A stretch of 64,000 nt of DNA, taken from positions 47,616 to 111,615 of the forward strand of contig NZ_JACESP010000011.1 in the NCBI RefSeq assembly GCF_013911755.1. The letters run 5' to 3'. The stretch comes from Sphingosinicella sp. (GTDB lineage: Bacteria > Pseudomonadota > Alphaproteobacteria > Sphingomonadales > Sphingomonadaceae). The position numbers were made by a program, and so were the translations under genes. Every line of letters starts with the position of its first letter. Within the stretch, counting starts at the first letter, position 1. The notes beneath the pieces are model-generated. The model made no database searches. It was not told the DNA's origin and saw only the letters and a list, made by a program, of their open reading frames with translations. Below are positions 27,967 to 36,626 of this stretch, piece by piece.

Positions 27967-28659
27967 ATGAGCATGTTTGATCTCAAGAAGCTCACAGCGG
28001 AACTCTTCGGTACCTTCTGGCTCGTTCTCGGCGGCTGCGGCAGCGCCGTGCTGGCCGCAGCGTTTCCCGACGTCGGCATCGGTCTTGCCGGGGTCAGTCT
28101 CGCATTCGGTCTCACCGTACTCACCATGGCCTTTGCGTTGGGTCCAATCTCGGGCGGCCATTTCAACCCGGCCGTCACGCTCGGCCTCGCTGCGGGCGGG
28201 CGCTTTGCTTGGAAGGACGCGCCCGGCTATGTCGTCGCGCAAGTCGTCGGCGCGATCCTTGCGGCGCTCGTGCTCTACACGATCGCGAGCGGCAAGGCCG
28301 GTTACGCGGGCGGTCTCGCCTCGAACGGCTTTGGCGAACATTCGCCGGGTGGCTATTCGATGACGTCGGCGTTGTGGACCGAGATGGTGATGACGTTCGG
28401 GTTCCTGATCGTCATCCTCGGGGCAACGGCAAAGCGTGCCTCGCCGGGGTTTGCGCCGATCGCGATCGGGCTTGCGCTGACGCTCATCCACCTCATCAGC
28501 ATCCCGGTGACGAACACGTCGGTGAACCCGGCGCGCTCGACGGGGCCGGCGCTGATCGAGGGCGGGATTGCGCTGGAGCAGCTGTGGTTCTTCTGGGTTT
28601 ACCCGATCGTCGGCGCTCTGGTTGCGGGCTTTGTATACAAAGTAGTCTGGGACGAATGA
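27967..28659 (+). CDS. aqpZ: Aquaporin Z
   Basis: Inner-membrane water channel. 230 residues with six helices and two NPA half-helices, HFNPAVTLG and [12 protein letters not shown]. The arginine of the second NPA (the selectivity filter) is present, and the narrow-type AqpZ length and [10 protein letters not shown] start fit a water-selective channel rather than a glycerol facilitator. AGGGTGAGGGT precedes the ATG. Confidence 0.95.
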   Translation: MSMFDLKKLTAELFGTFWLVLGGCGSAVLAAAFPDVGIGLAGVSLAFGLTVLTMAFALGPISGGHFNPAVTLGLAAGGRFAWKDAPGYVVAQVVGAILAALVLYTIASGKAGYAGGLASNGFGEHSPGGYSMTSALWTEMVMTFGFLIVILGATAKRASPGFAPIAIGLALTLIHLISIPVTNTSVNPARSTGPALIEGGIALEQLWFFWVYPIVGALVAGFVYKVVWDE

Positions 28660-28663
28660 TGCG

Positions 28664-28692
28664 TTGACAGACGCCCTGTTGCGAATGATTAT
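28664..28692 (+). promoter_or_regulatory. Sigma-70 promoter of the 137-residue protein
   Basis: TTGACA (28664-28669, consensus) and GATTAT (28687-28692) are separated by 17 bp. The start codon at 28720 would follow a short leader. The -10 lies inside the Fur-box-like sequence. Confidence 0.6.
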
Positions 28693-28708
28693 CAATATAT
28701 TCGCAACA
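28677..28708. promoter_or_regulatory. Fur-box-like inverted repeat
   Basis: Ten-base arms TGTTGCGAAT and ATTCGCAACA flank a 12-bp centre; the internal AATGATTATCAAT agrees with the Fur core AATGATAATCATT at 11 of 13 bases. It covers the -10 element of the promoter above, the position expected for iron-dependent repression. Confidence 0.6.
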
Positions 28709-28719
28709 GGGATCGCATC

Positions 28720-29133
28720 ATGGCGACGATTGCCGAAATAGCCGACTACCGGGGCGGGCCGTGGCTGAACCTTCCGCCAGACAGCCGGACGATTCTGTGG
28801 GCGCTGCGGCGGCTCGTCATCGGATGGCCGCGCCCGCCCTGCCTCCACGCGGCGCTCATCGAGGCCTACGGCGACAATGCCTGCGGCATCGAACACCTGC
28901 TGCGGTGCCTGCTGACGGGCATCGCGATACACGGCAGACAGCGGCTGGAGATCGGCGCGCCCTGCTGCGCGGCGCTGCTGCCGCACGAGACCGAACTGCT
29001 GGAAGCGATCGGGCTCGACGGCGCCGAACCCGACCCGTCCGCACTCGTCCGGCTTTGCGACAATCCTGCGGCGGCCCCGCTTTCGGTGATCGCGGCGGGC
29101 ATTCGCGCAGCCGTGATCGGCGCTGCACATTAG
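28720..29133 (+). CDS. Uncharacterised 137-residue protein, DUF6628-like
   Basis: Soluble, Leu/Ala-rich and mainly helical. The order of motifs (TILWALRRLVIGWPRPPCLHAALIEAYG, LLRCLLTGIAIHGR, GAPCCAALLPHETELLEAI) resembles the DUF6628 family common in Sphingomonadales, including the Cys-Cys pair in PCC; I assign this with moderate confidence. Two further Cys residues at CGIEHLLRC and one in RLCDN could bind metal or haem. Expression behind a Fur-box-like promoter suggests iron-limitation induction. Function unknown. Confidence 0.6.
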   Translation: MATIAEIADYRGGPWLNLPPDSRTILWALRRLVIGWPRPPCLHAALIEAYGDNACGIEHLLRCLLTGIAIHGRQRLEIGAPCCAALLPHETELLEAIGLDGAEPDPSALVRLCDNPAAAPLSVIAAGIRAAVIGAAH

Positions 29134-29195
29134 AAGAGTTTCCGTTCGCGCGGCCCTGATTTATGTTCCGCTCAAATTGGCGGAAGAGGGACCGC

Positions 29196-30686
29196 ATGAC
29201 CGAACATTTCGACATGATCGTCGTGGGCGCCGGCATCTCGGGCATCGGCGCGGGCGTACACCTGAAAAAGCACTGCCCGGATCGCAGCTACATGATCCTC
29301 GAAGGCCGCCCCGGCATCGGCGGCACGTGGGATTTGTTCCGCTATCCCGGCATCCGATCCGACAGCGACATGTACACGCTCGGCTTCAACTTCAAACCGT
29401 GGACCGACCAGAAGGCGATCGCCGACGGCGATTCCATCCTGCGCTACCTCGATGAAACCGTGCGCGAATACGGCCTCTCCGAGAAAATCCGCTTCGGCCA
29501 CCATGTCGAGGCCGCGGCGTGGGATTCGCGCACCGCACGCTGGACGGTGACGGCGCGAACCGACGGCAAACCCGTGCGGTTCACCTGCAATTTCCTCTAC
29601 ATGTGCTCGGGCTACTACCGCTACGACGCGGGCTATACGCCGCAATTCGAGGGCGCTGAGAGCTTCCGGGGCCGCATCATCCATCCGCAGCACTGGCCGC
29701 AAGACCTCGACTATGCGGGGAAGCGCGTCGTCGTGATCGGTTCGGGCGCGACCGCCGTCACGCTTGTTCCCGAAATGGCGAAGACCGCGCATGTCACCAT
29801 GCTGCAGCGCTCCCCAACCTACATGGTCTCGCGGCCCGCCGAAGACCGCTTCGCGAACTGGCTGCGGCGCTGGCTGCCGCCGATGCTCGCCTACAACATC
29901 GTCCGCTGGCGCAACGTCGCGCTGCAGCAATGGGTCTTCCGGCTTGCGCGCAGCAAGCCCGAGAAGCTGAAAAAGAAGCTTCTCGGCGGCGTGCAGAATC
30001 TGCTCGGCCCGGACTATGACGTGAAGACGCACTTCACGCCGACGTACAACCCATGGGAGCAGCGGCTCTGCCTCGTTCCCGACCACGACCTGTTCGATGC
30101 GATCCGCGAAGGCCGCGCCGATGTTGTCACCGATCACATCGACCGCTTCACGCAAACCGGCATCCTCCTCAAATCAGGCAAGACGCTGGACGCGGACATC
30201 GTCGTGACCGCCACCGGCCTCGAACTGCTGTTCATGGCCGGGATCGACGTGACGCTCGACGGCCGCAAGGTCGAGTTTCCGAAGACCTACGGCTACAAGG
30301 GCATCATGTTCTCGGGCGTGCCGAACCTTGCGGTCGCGTTCGGCTACACCAACGCCTCGTGGACGCTGAAGGCCGACCTCACCAGCGAATATCTGTGCCG
30401 CGTGCTCAACCACATGAAGGCGACCGGCACCGACACGGCGACCCCCACGCTTACCGACCCGGACATGGAAGCCGAGCCGTGGATCGACTTCTCCTCGGGC
30501 TATTTCAAGCGCGGGCTTCACCAGTTCCCGAAGCAGGGCAAGGCGGTGCCGTGGCGGCTCAACCAGAACTATGCCGGCGACGTGAAGATGTTCCGCCACG
30601 CGCCCGTCGACGACGGCGTGCTGCGCTTCAGCAAGGCGGCGGATGTGCCAGCGCAGCGCGCGCCGGAGGCAATCGCGGCGGAGTAG
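29196..30686 (+). CDS. Baeyer-Villiger-type flavin monooxygenase
   Basis: 496 residues from the ATG at 29196 (SD AGAGGGA). Two Rossmann motifs, VVGAGISGIGAG (FAD) and VIGSGATAVTLV (NADPH), flank the BVMO fingerprint FRGRIIHPQHWP (FxGxxxHxxxWP). Additional GGTWDLFRYPGIRSDSDMYTLGF is typical of the EthA/ phenylacetone-type branch. Predicted to insert oxygen beside a ketone or oxidise a heteroatom; the substrate is unknown. An in-frame ATG 33 bp earlier is possible but lacks a better ribosome site. Confidence 0.9.
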   Translation: MTEHFDMIVVGAGISGIGAGVHLKKHCPDRSYMILEGRPGIGGTWDLFRYPGIRSDSDMYTLGFNFKPWTDQKAIADGDSILRYLDETVREYGLSEKIRFGHHVEAAAWDSRTARWTVTARTDGKPVRFTCNFLYMCSGYYRYDAGYTPQFEGAESFRGRIIHPQHWPQDLDYAGKRVVVIGSGATAVTLVPEMAKTAHVTMLQRSPTYMVSRPAEDRFANWLRRWLPPMLAYNIVRWRNVALQQWVFRLARSKPEKLKKKLLGGVQNLLGPDYDVKTHFTPTYNPWEQRLCLVPDHDLFDAIREGRADVVTDHIDRFTQTGILLKSGKTLDADIVVTATGLELLFMAGIDVTLDGRKVEFPKTYGYKGIMFSGVPNLAVAFGYTNASWTLKADLTSEYLCRVLNHMKATGTDTATPTLTDPDMEAEPWIDFSSGYFKRGLHQFPKQGKAVPWRLNQNYAGDVKMFRHAPVDDGVLRFSKAADVPAQRAPEAIAAE

Positions 30687-30827
30687 GCTGGATCAGTTCC
30701 AACAGAATGATGTGTTTGGTTGCAAGCTCAGCGCTGTGTGTAGATATGCGCAAGTGGAGCTGTGCGCGTTCACAGACGGGAGAGGCGCCCGAACGCACAG
30801 TTCACCGTAGCTTGTCGGAGTGTCAGG

Positions 30828-31613
30828 TTGGGAAAACGGGATTTTATCAAGACGACCAAGCGCGCTCTTGTTTTCGTGGCGCTACTCGCCTTGATCCTGA
30901 TGTTATTAGGCGTTCTATTTTTGATTCTGATTGGCTTTACTTTTATAGTCGATCCGGGACACGCAGAGACACGCGGCATTTCAATCGGCATAGTGACAAC
31001 AATCGCCCTGCTCGCCTTGCCCATCATTTGGGGAATCTGTCGGACGACTTCCTATCTAAATGCACCGGAAGGCAATATATTCTTAAAGCCCGGCGCAAAT
31101 GCTCACTACATTATATATATTCATTCGATTCCAAATAAAGTTATATATCCGATAAACATAATTATATTATTAATATTATTTTCTCCTTTTCTGATCGTTA
31201 ATATCAAATTTCACAATGTTAATGTAAATCTTTTCATTTCGACGACAGTATTTATTATATACTTTTTTTCTATGTTAATATTATATTATAATATAATTAA
31301 ACGCTTTAAAATATTGCTGAGGAAGCGCTTTAAAGACCACGCCGCTCTATGGACAACGGAAGACGGTGTTGCATTTGAAAGACTTGGAATTCTTCCTTGG
31401 CACAACATAGTGCGCTTCACGCGCATGAACCTTCGAGGAAATGACTTCATACTCATTCATGGAAGCGACCTTCCCGAAAATTTCGAACGGTATAGGTTTC
31501 CTTTTACAGAGAGCATAGTTTTCGGCCTCGGCAAGGCCGTTGAGGAACCCAAAGTCATATTAGAAGCACTGCAAGCGGAACAGGCTCGCCATCAGCCAAG
31601 CGCAAGCACCTAG
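30828..31613 (+). CDS. AT-rich orphan membrane protein
   Basis: About 261 residues from a TTG at 30828 (after GGAGTGTCAGG); a GTG at 30762 is an alternative. Four hydrophobic segments form two pairs (about 14-80 and 120-170) followed by a soluble C-terminal domain of about 85 residues with LWTTEDGVAFERLGILPWHNIVRF, a pattern seen in membrane-linked PH-like domains such as STM3941 proteins (weak similarity only). The DNA at about 31060-31340 is very AT-rich against a GC-rich background, pointing to horizontal acquisition. No recognised function. Confidence 0.6.
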   Translation: MGKRDFIKTTKRALVFVALLALILMLLGVLFLILIGFTFIVDPGHAETRGISIGIVTTIALLALPIIWGICRTTSYLNAPEGNIFLKPGANAHYIIYIHSIPNKVIYPINIIILLILFSPFLIVNIKFHNVNVNLFISTTVFIIYFFSMLILYYNIIKRFKILLRKRFKDHAALWTTEDGVAFERLGILPWHNIVRFTRMNLRGNDFILIHGSDLPENFERYRFPFTESIVFGLGKAVEEPKVILEALQAEQARHQPSAST

Positions 31614-31632
31614 AACCGGTTACAGCCTCAAC

Positions 31633-32169
31633 TCAGCTTCTGCTTTTAAGGCGGTCGGCGTATTTTTCGCGGAATTTCCGGACCTTGGGGCCGACGACGA
31701 AGTTGCAGTAGGGCGTCGTGTCGCCGGTCCGCGCGTAATATTCCTGGTGATAGTCTTCGGCCGGATACCATGTGCCGCTCTCGATGGTCGTGACCACCGG
31801 GTCCGGCCACAGCGCCGCAGCCTTCACGATTGCCGCCTCTGCCGCCGCGCGCTGGGCATCGTCCTGCGGAAAGATCGCCGAGCGGTACTGCGTGCCGACG
31901 TCGTTGCCCTGCCGATTGAGCGTCGTCGGGTCGTGGATGTGGAAGAAGATGTCGAGCAGCTCTTCGTAGCTGACGACCGCCGGATCGAAATGGATCAGGA
32001 TCGCTTCGGCGTGGCCGGTGTCGCCGCCGCAGACATCCTTGTAGGTCGGGTTCGTCGTGCGTCCGCCGATATAGCCGGATTCGACCGCCGCAACCCCCTG
32101 AAGATCATCGTAAATCGCTTCCACGCACCAGAAGCATCCACCTGCGAGGATTGCGGTTTCCATGGGCAT
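31633..32169 (-). CDS. msrA: Peptide methionine-S-sulfoxide reductase
   Basis: Repairs methionine-S-sulfoxide in proteins using thioredoxin. 178 residues from the ATG at 32169; six bases later a second ATG is possible. The catalytic motif GGCFWC is near residue 11, followed by GGRTTNPTYKDVCGGDTGHAEAI and the C-terminal DTTPYCNFVVGPKVRKF. Longer reading frame upstream is unlike any MsrA. Convergent with the AT-rich membrane gene. Confidence 0.95.
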   Translation of the reverse strand: MPMETAILAGGCFWCVEAIYDDLQGVAAVESGYIGGRTTNPTYKDVCGGDTGHAEAILIHFDPAVVSYEELLDIFFHIHDPTTLNRQGNDVGTQYRSAIFPQDDAQRAAAEAAIVKAAALWPDPVVTTIESGTWYPAEDYHQEYYARTGDTTPYCNFVVGPKVRKFREKYADRLKSRS

Positions 32170-32303
32170 GTTCCATTCGCTCCGTTCAATGTCGCCGCGC
32201 TTCCGACCGACCGCTGCGGCGGCATGTCGCAAGCCGGTGCTCTGGCGATTAACCACCAACATTATGTATATTCGCGGCAACAGAATACAAATTCTTGCGG
32301 ATT

Positions 32304-32326
32304 GAGCCCGCGCCAAAGGCGGGCTC
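32304..32326. repeat. 8-bp GC hairpin between msrA and the PEP-CTERM gene
   Basis: GAGCCCGC and GCGGGCTC pair with a 7-nt loop. It lies in a 299-bp non-coding interval (32170-32468) between divergent genes. The interval also holds a GGATTAATCC palindrome at 32341-32350 just before a TATAGT sequence. No promoter could be assigned with confidence. Confidence 0.4.
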
Positions 32327-32468
32327 GACTTGTAAATGCGGGATTAATCCGTAACATTATAGTAACCAATCAACGCTCGCAGCGGGGCCGTGTCGCGAGC
32401 GGAATGAAACAAAGCATCAACGGGGCCCGCCGACGCAGTTGCGCGGCGAGCATAGGGCAGGTTTGGTT

Positions 32469-32891
32469 ATGAATATCGCTGCTGCTGGGAAGCTGGCGCT
32501 GTGCATTTGCACCGGCGCCGTGGTTGGTGCCGGGGTGAACGAAGCCCGCCACAATGCCGACAAGCCGAAGGCCGTGAAGACGGCTTCCAAAAATCCTGCC
32601 CGTAAGGTCGTGCAGTTCCCGTGCGAACCCTACATCGTGCAGGATCAGATGATGCGCGACGCGCAGATTCCGAGCGACTTCGAGGCGACCGACCTTCCCG
32701 AATATGCCGAGCTGATCCTGCCGGGCGGCGGGGGTTCCGGCGGTGGCGGCGGCGACGATGATGGAGACGGCGGCGGCGATGGCGGCGGCGGCACGAATCC
32801 GGTGCCCGAGCCGGCCATGCTCGCGCTGTTCGGGCTCGGTGCGGCCGGTCTCGTCGGTGGCCGCAAGTATCTGCTTCGTCGCAAAAGCTGA
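32469..32891 (+). CDS. PEP-CTERM sorted exported protein (Gly/Asp-rich linker)
   Basis: 140 residues. N-terminal hydrophobic segment (MNIAAAGKLALCICTGAVVGAG), a short charged body, a low-complexity Gly/Asp stretch of about 25 residues, then VPEPAMLALFGLGAAGLVGGRKYLLRRKS: the Pro-Glu-Pro signal, a membrane helix and a basic tail that define exosortase substrates. Likely cleaved and moved to the outer surface by an exosortase encoded elsewhere. No catalytic domain. Confidence 0.85.
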   Translation: MNIAAAGKLALCICTGAVVGAGVNEARHNADKPKAVKTASKNPARKVVQFPCEPYIVQDQMMRDAQIPSDFEATDLPEYAELILPGGGGSGGGGGDDDGDGGGDGGGGTNPVPEPAMLALFGLGAAGLVGGRKYLLRRKS

Positions 32892-32915
32892 ACACAATCG
32901 CGCTAGCGGGAGGGC

Positions 32916-33941
32916 ATGAGACTTTTCCTTGCCCTTTCGCTCTCGCTCATGCTTGCTTCCGGCGTGACCCAGGCTGCCGAACGTCCTGCCGAACGCCCCA
33001 TCGTGATCGCGCATCGCGGCGCGAGCGGGCTTCTTCCCGAGCACACGATCGCCGCCTACACGCGCGCGATCGACGACGGCGCGGATTTCATCGAGCCGGA
33101 CCTTGTGCCGACGCGCGACGGCGTCCTCGTCGCGCGACATGAGAACGAGATTTCGGGCACCACCGACGTTGCGGCGCGCCCGGAGTTTGCCGATCGCAAG
33201 GCAACCAAGACCATCGACGGCGCCGCCGTCTCCGGCTGGTTCACCGAAGACTTCACGCTCGCCGAACTGAAGACCCTGCGTACCCGCGAACGCCTGCCCG
33301 AGCTGCGCGGCACGGCGAACGACGGCCGGTTCGAAATTCCGACGCTGGACGAGATCATCGCGCTCGCCAAAGCGCGCGGTGTGGGCATCTACCCGGAGAC
33401 CAAGCACCCGTCGTATTTCGCCGCGATCGGCCTTCCGCTTGAGAAAAGGCTCGTCGCCGCGCTCGATGCCGCGGGTTGGCGCGATGCCGATGCGCCGGTC
33501 TTCATCCAGTCGTTCGAAGTGGACAATCTGAAGCAGCTGAACACGATGACGGGGGTGCGCCTGATCCAGCTCGTCGCGGCCGAAGGCGGACCTGCGGACG
33601 GGGCGCGCCAGAGCTATGCCGAAATGCTGACGCCGGAGGGCCTCAAAGCCGTCGCGGCCTATGCGGACGGCATCGGCCCCGAAAAGACGCTGGTGATCCC
33701 GCGCGGCGCGGACATGCGCCTTGCCGCACCGACCCGGTTGGTGTCAGACGCGCACGCGGCGGGCCTGAAAGTGCATCCGTGGACATTCCGGGCGGAGAAT
33801 TACTTCCTGCCCGCCGACCATCGAACGGGCGAAGACCCGCGCGCGCACGGCGATCTTCTCGGCGAAATTCGCGCCTACCTCGCCACCGGCATCGACGGGC
33901 TGTTCAGCGACTTCACGGCTGAAGCCGTCGCGGCGCGCTAA
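32916..33941 (+). CDS. glpQ: Periplasmic glycerophosphodiester phosphodiesterase
   Basis: Hydrolyses deacylated phospholipids to glycerol-3-phosphate and an alcohol. 341 residues with a signal peptide (MRLFLALSLSLMLASGVTQA). The GDPD fingerprint is IAHRGASGLLPEHTIAAYTRAIDDGADFIEPDLVPTRDGVLVARHE; conserved PETKHPSYF and the late GLFSDFTAEA follow. GGGAGGGC precedes the ATG. Its stop overlaps der by 4 bp on the opposite strand. The symbol is by family and length. Confidence 0.9.
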   Translation: MRLFLALSLSLMLASGVTQAAERPAERPIVIAHRGASGLLPEHTIAAYTRAIDDGADFIEPDLVPTRDGVLVARHENEISGTTDVAARPEFADRKATKTIDGAAVSGWFTEDFTLAELKTLRTRERLPELRGTANDGRFEIPTLDEIIALAKARGVGIYPETKHPSYFAAIGLPLEKRLVAALDAAGWRDADAPVFIQSFEVDNLKQLNTMTGVRLIQLVAAEGGPADGARQSYAEMLTPEGLKAVAAYADGIGPEKTLVIPRGADMRLAAPTRLVSDAHAAGLKVHPWTFRAENYFLPADHRTGEDPRAHGDLLGEIRAYLATGIDGLFSDFTAEAVAAR

Positions 33942-35296
33942 CGGTCGAAGGGGTTCTTGCCGCCGCGCAGCGTCAGGCGGATCGGCACGCCGGTGAAGCC
34001 GAGATCGTCGCGGAGCGAGTTTGCCAGATAGCGGCGATAGCTTTCGGGAAGCTCGGTCAGGCGGTTGCCGAAGATCACGAATGAAGGCGGCCGCGACTTC
34101 ACCTGCGTGACGTAGCGCAGTTTCAGGCGCTTTCCATCGGGCGCGGGCGGCGGATTGCGCGCGAGCGCGCCTTCGAACCAGCGATTGAGGCGGCTGGTCG
34201 GCACGCGCTGGCTCCACGCGTCGCGCTGCTCGAAGGCGGCCTTGAGCAGCGTATCGAGACCCTTGCCGGTCATCCCCGAAACCGCGAGCAGCGGCACACC
34301 CTTGATCTGCGCGAGGCCTTCGTCGAGCGCCTTGCGGACGCCCTGGAACAGGCGGGACTGATCCTCCGCCGCATCCCACTTGTTGAGCGCGATGACGAGC
34401 GCGCGGCCCTCCTCGATCACCATGTCGGCAATGCGAAGATCCTGCGCTTCGAGGCCGAGCGTCGCATCGAGCAGCAGCACGACGACCTCGGCGAAATCGA
34501 TGGCGCGGCGCGTATCGGCGACCGAGAGCTTTTCGAGCTTCTCGTGCACCTTCGCCTTCTTGCGGACGCCGGCGGTATCGATCAGGCGCACGGGGCGGCC
34601 TTCCCAGTTCCACTCGATCTCGATGCTGTCGCGCGTGATCCCCGCCTCGGGCCCCGTGACGAGACGATCCTGCCCGAGCAGCGTGTTGATGAGCGTGGAC
34701 TTGCCCGCGTTCGGGCGCCCGACGATGGCAAGCTTCAGCGGGCCTTCCGCTTCGTCTTCGCCTTCGAACGCATCGCCCGCCGCGACGATGGCGGCGTCAA
34801 CGTGCGGCGCCAGCGCCTCGAACAGATCGGCAAGCCCCTCGCCGTGCTCGGCGGAGATGCCGACCGGCTCGCCAAAGCCGAGCGCATAGGCTTCAAGAAT
34901 GCCCGAGTCGCCCGAGCGGCCTTCCGCCTTGTTGGCGACGAGCACCACGGGCACCTTCGCGGTGCGCAGCCAGTCCGCGAAGTGGCGGTCCATCGGTGTG
35001 AGGCCGGCGCGCGAATCGATGACGAGCAATGCCGCCGCCGCGTCTTCGAGCGCGGCTTCGGTCTGCAAGCGCATCCGCCCCGAAAGCGTCTCCGGCCCGG
35101 CCTCTTCAAGGCCCGCCGTGTCGACGGCGATGAACTCGAGATCGAACAGCGTCGCCTCGCCCTCGCGGCGGTCGCGCGTTACGCCGGGCGTGTCGTCGAC
35201 GAGCGCGATGCGCTTTCCGACGAGCCGGTTGAAGAGCGTCGACTTGCCGACGTTCGGGCGCCCAATGATGACGACCTTGGGCTTTTTGCTGGTCAT
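33938..35296 (-). CDS. der: Ribosome biogenesis GTPase Der (EngA)
   Basis: Essential GTPase for 50S assembly. 452 residues with two tandem G domains: GRPNVGKSTLFNRLVG (about 9-24) with DTAGLEE and NKAE, and GRPNAGKSTLINTLLG (about 187-202) with DTAGVRKK and NKWD, then a KH-like C-terminal domain ending KNPFDR. 4 bp after bamB on the minus strand; last gene of the panB-TPR-bamB-der unit. Confidence 0.97.
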   Translation of the reverse strand: MTSKKPKVVIIGRPNVGKSTLFNRLVGKRIALVDDTPGVTRDRREGEATLFDLEFIAVDTAGLEEAGPETLSGRMRLQTEAALEDAAAALLVIDSRAGLTPMDRHFADWLRTAKVPVVLVANKAEGRSGDSGILEAYALGFGEPVGISAEHGEGLADLFEALAPHVDAAIVAAGDAFEGEDEAEGPLKLAIVGRPNAGKSTLINTLLGQDRLVTGPEAGITRDSIEIEWNWEGRPVRLIDTAGVRKKAKVHEKLEKLSVADTRRAIDFAEVVVLLLDATLGLEAQDLRIADMVIEEGRALVIALNKWDAAEDQSRLFQGVRKALDEGLAQIKGVPLLAVSGMTGKGLDTLLKAAFEQRDAWSQRVPTSRLNRWFEGALARNPPPAPDGKRLKLRYVTQVKSRPPSFVIFGNRLTELPESYRRYLANSLRDDLGFTGVPIRLTLRGGKNPFDR

Positions 35297-35300
35297 GGCT

Positions 35301-36626
35301 TTAACGGTAAGCGCTCAGGCGGCCGTCTTCGGAGAGAATGTAGAGCGTGTTGTCCGCGACCACCGGCTCGAGGAAGATTTCGTCCGCCACTTCGTTCGTG
35401 GAGACAACCGCGCCGTCCGCCGGCGACACCGCGACGAGATCGCCCTCGCTGCTCGTGAGATAAAGGCGATCCGATGCCAGCACCGGCCCCTGCCACATGA
35501 TCGGGTTCTTGCGCTTCTTGACGTTCCGCCAGCGCGGGAGCTGCGTCACCCAGCGCACGCGCCCGTCCGAGCGCTGCACCGCCACGAGTTCACCGTCCAC
35601 GGTCACCGCGAAGATATATTCGCCCGCGACCCAGGGCATCGAGGTGCCCGCGAGGTTGCGTTCCCATACGCGCTGGCCGGTCGACAGGTCGAGGGCCACC
35701 ATGCGGCCGCCGTGCCCGATCGCGTAGACCCGGCCGTCGCTGATCACCGCTGAGGCATCAATGTCGCTGAGCGCGGCGAGCGAGGTGGTGGAGCCGGTGC
35801 GGTTGAGCGCATCCTGCCAGACGCTGCGCCCGTTTTCGACGCGCAGCGCAATAAGCTCACCGCTTGAAAAGCCGACAACCGCGGTGCCGAGCGCAACGGC
35901 GGGCGCCGCGGTGCCGAGCAGGCCGGCGGGCTCGACGGTCGCGGCGTTTTCCCACAGCGTTTCGCCGGTCGCGGTGGAGAGCACCTGCAACTGGTTGTCC
36001 TGCGTCATCACGAAGAGCTGCGAGCCCTCGACGGCAGGCGCGCCGCGCAGCGGCATACCGATATCGACGCGCCACGCCTGCGCACCCGTCGCGGCGTCGT
36101 AAGCGGCAACGAGACCGTAGCCCGAGGTCGCATAGACGCGGGCGCCGTCGGTGGCGACACCGCCGCCGAACGCGACGTTCTGGGATTCGCCGTCCTTGCG
36201 CAGCGTCGCCGACCAGAGCTGGCCGCCGTTTGCGGCGCTGAACGCGCGCACCGCCGCCTGGGTATCGATCGTGTAGACACGTCCGCCGGAAACCACCGGG
36301 CCCGACGTCAGCCGTTTCGTCCGATCGCTGCCGCTGCCGATCGAGACCGACCAGGCGCGCGAGGGATTGGCCCGCAGGCTGAGATGCCCGAGCGCCTTCG
36401 CCGCGCTGCCGCCCGGCTGTGTCCACTCCGCATTGGCGACGGGCGGCGGAAGCGCGACCGTGGTGTTCGCAAGGTCGGGGTCAGCGGTCGTCCGCGCCTC
36501 GTAGCTGAGCACGGCGAGGCGCTCTCCGGCGATCTTCGACTTGTTCTTCTCTCCGCCGCCGCGGAAGATTCCGCAGCTGGCAAGCGCCACGACCAGCGGC
36601 ACGACGACGATAAGCGATTTACGCAT
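35301..36626 (-). CDS. bamB: Outer membrane assembly lipoprotein BamB (PQQ beta-propeller)
   Basis: 441 residues from the ATG at 36626. Signal peptide with lipobox LASC (MRKSLIVVVPLVVALASCGIF), so lipid-anchored to the outer membrane from the periplasm. Eight-bladed propeller repeats such as GGRVYTIDTQAAVRAFSAANGGQLWS and TGAQAWRVD. Part of the BAM complex; its location with der and a TPR protein mirrors the yfgM-bamB-der order in gammaproteobacteria. The start shares one base with the TPR gene stop (TGATG). Confidence 0.92.
   Translation of the reverse strand: MRKSLIVVVPLVVALASCGIFRGGGEKNKSKIAGERLAVLSYEARTTADPDLANTTVALPPPVANAEWTQPGGSAAKALGHLSLRANPSRAWSVSIGSGSDRTKRLTSGPVVSGGRVYTIDTQAAVRAFSAANGGQLWSATLRKDGESQNVAFGGGVATDGARVYATSGYGLVAAYDAATGAQAWRVDIGMPLRGAPAVEGSQLFVMTQDNQLQVLSTATGETLWENAATVEPAGLLGTAAPAVALGTAVVGFSSGELIALRVENGRSVWQDALNRTGSTTSLAALSDIDASAVISDGRVYAIGHGGRMVALDLSTGQRVWERNLAGTSMPWVAGEYIFAVTVDGELVAVQRSDGRVRWVTQLPRWRNVKKRKNPIMWQGPVLASDRLYLTSSEGDLVAVSPADGAVVSTNEVADEIFLEPVVADNTLYILSEDGRLSAYR

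Noticed and set aside
27640-29130. 496-codon antisense frame across sua5, aqpZ and the 137-residue gene
   Set aside because: It runs opposite to three supported genes and has no domain resemblance.
32170-32468. Sigma-54 promoter for the PEP-CTERM gene (as reported for some PEP-CTERM regulons)
   Set aside because: No GG-N10-GC pair with the right spacing could be found here or before 42667.
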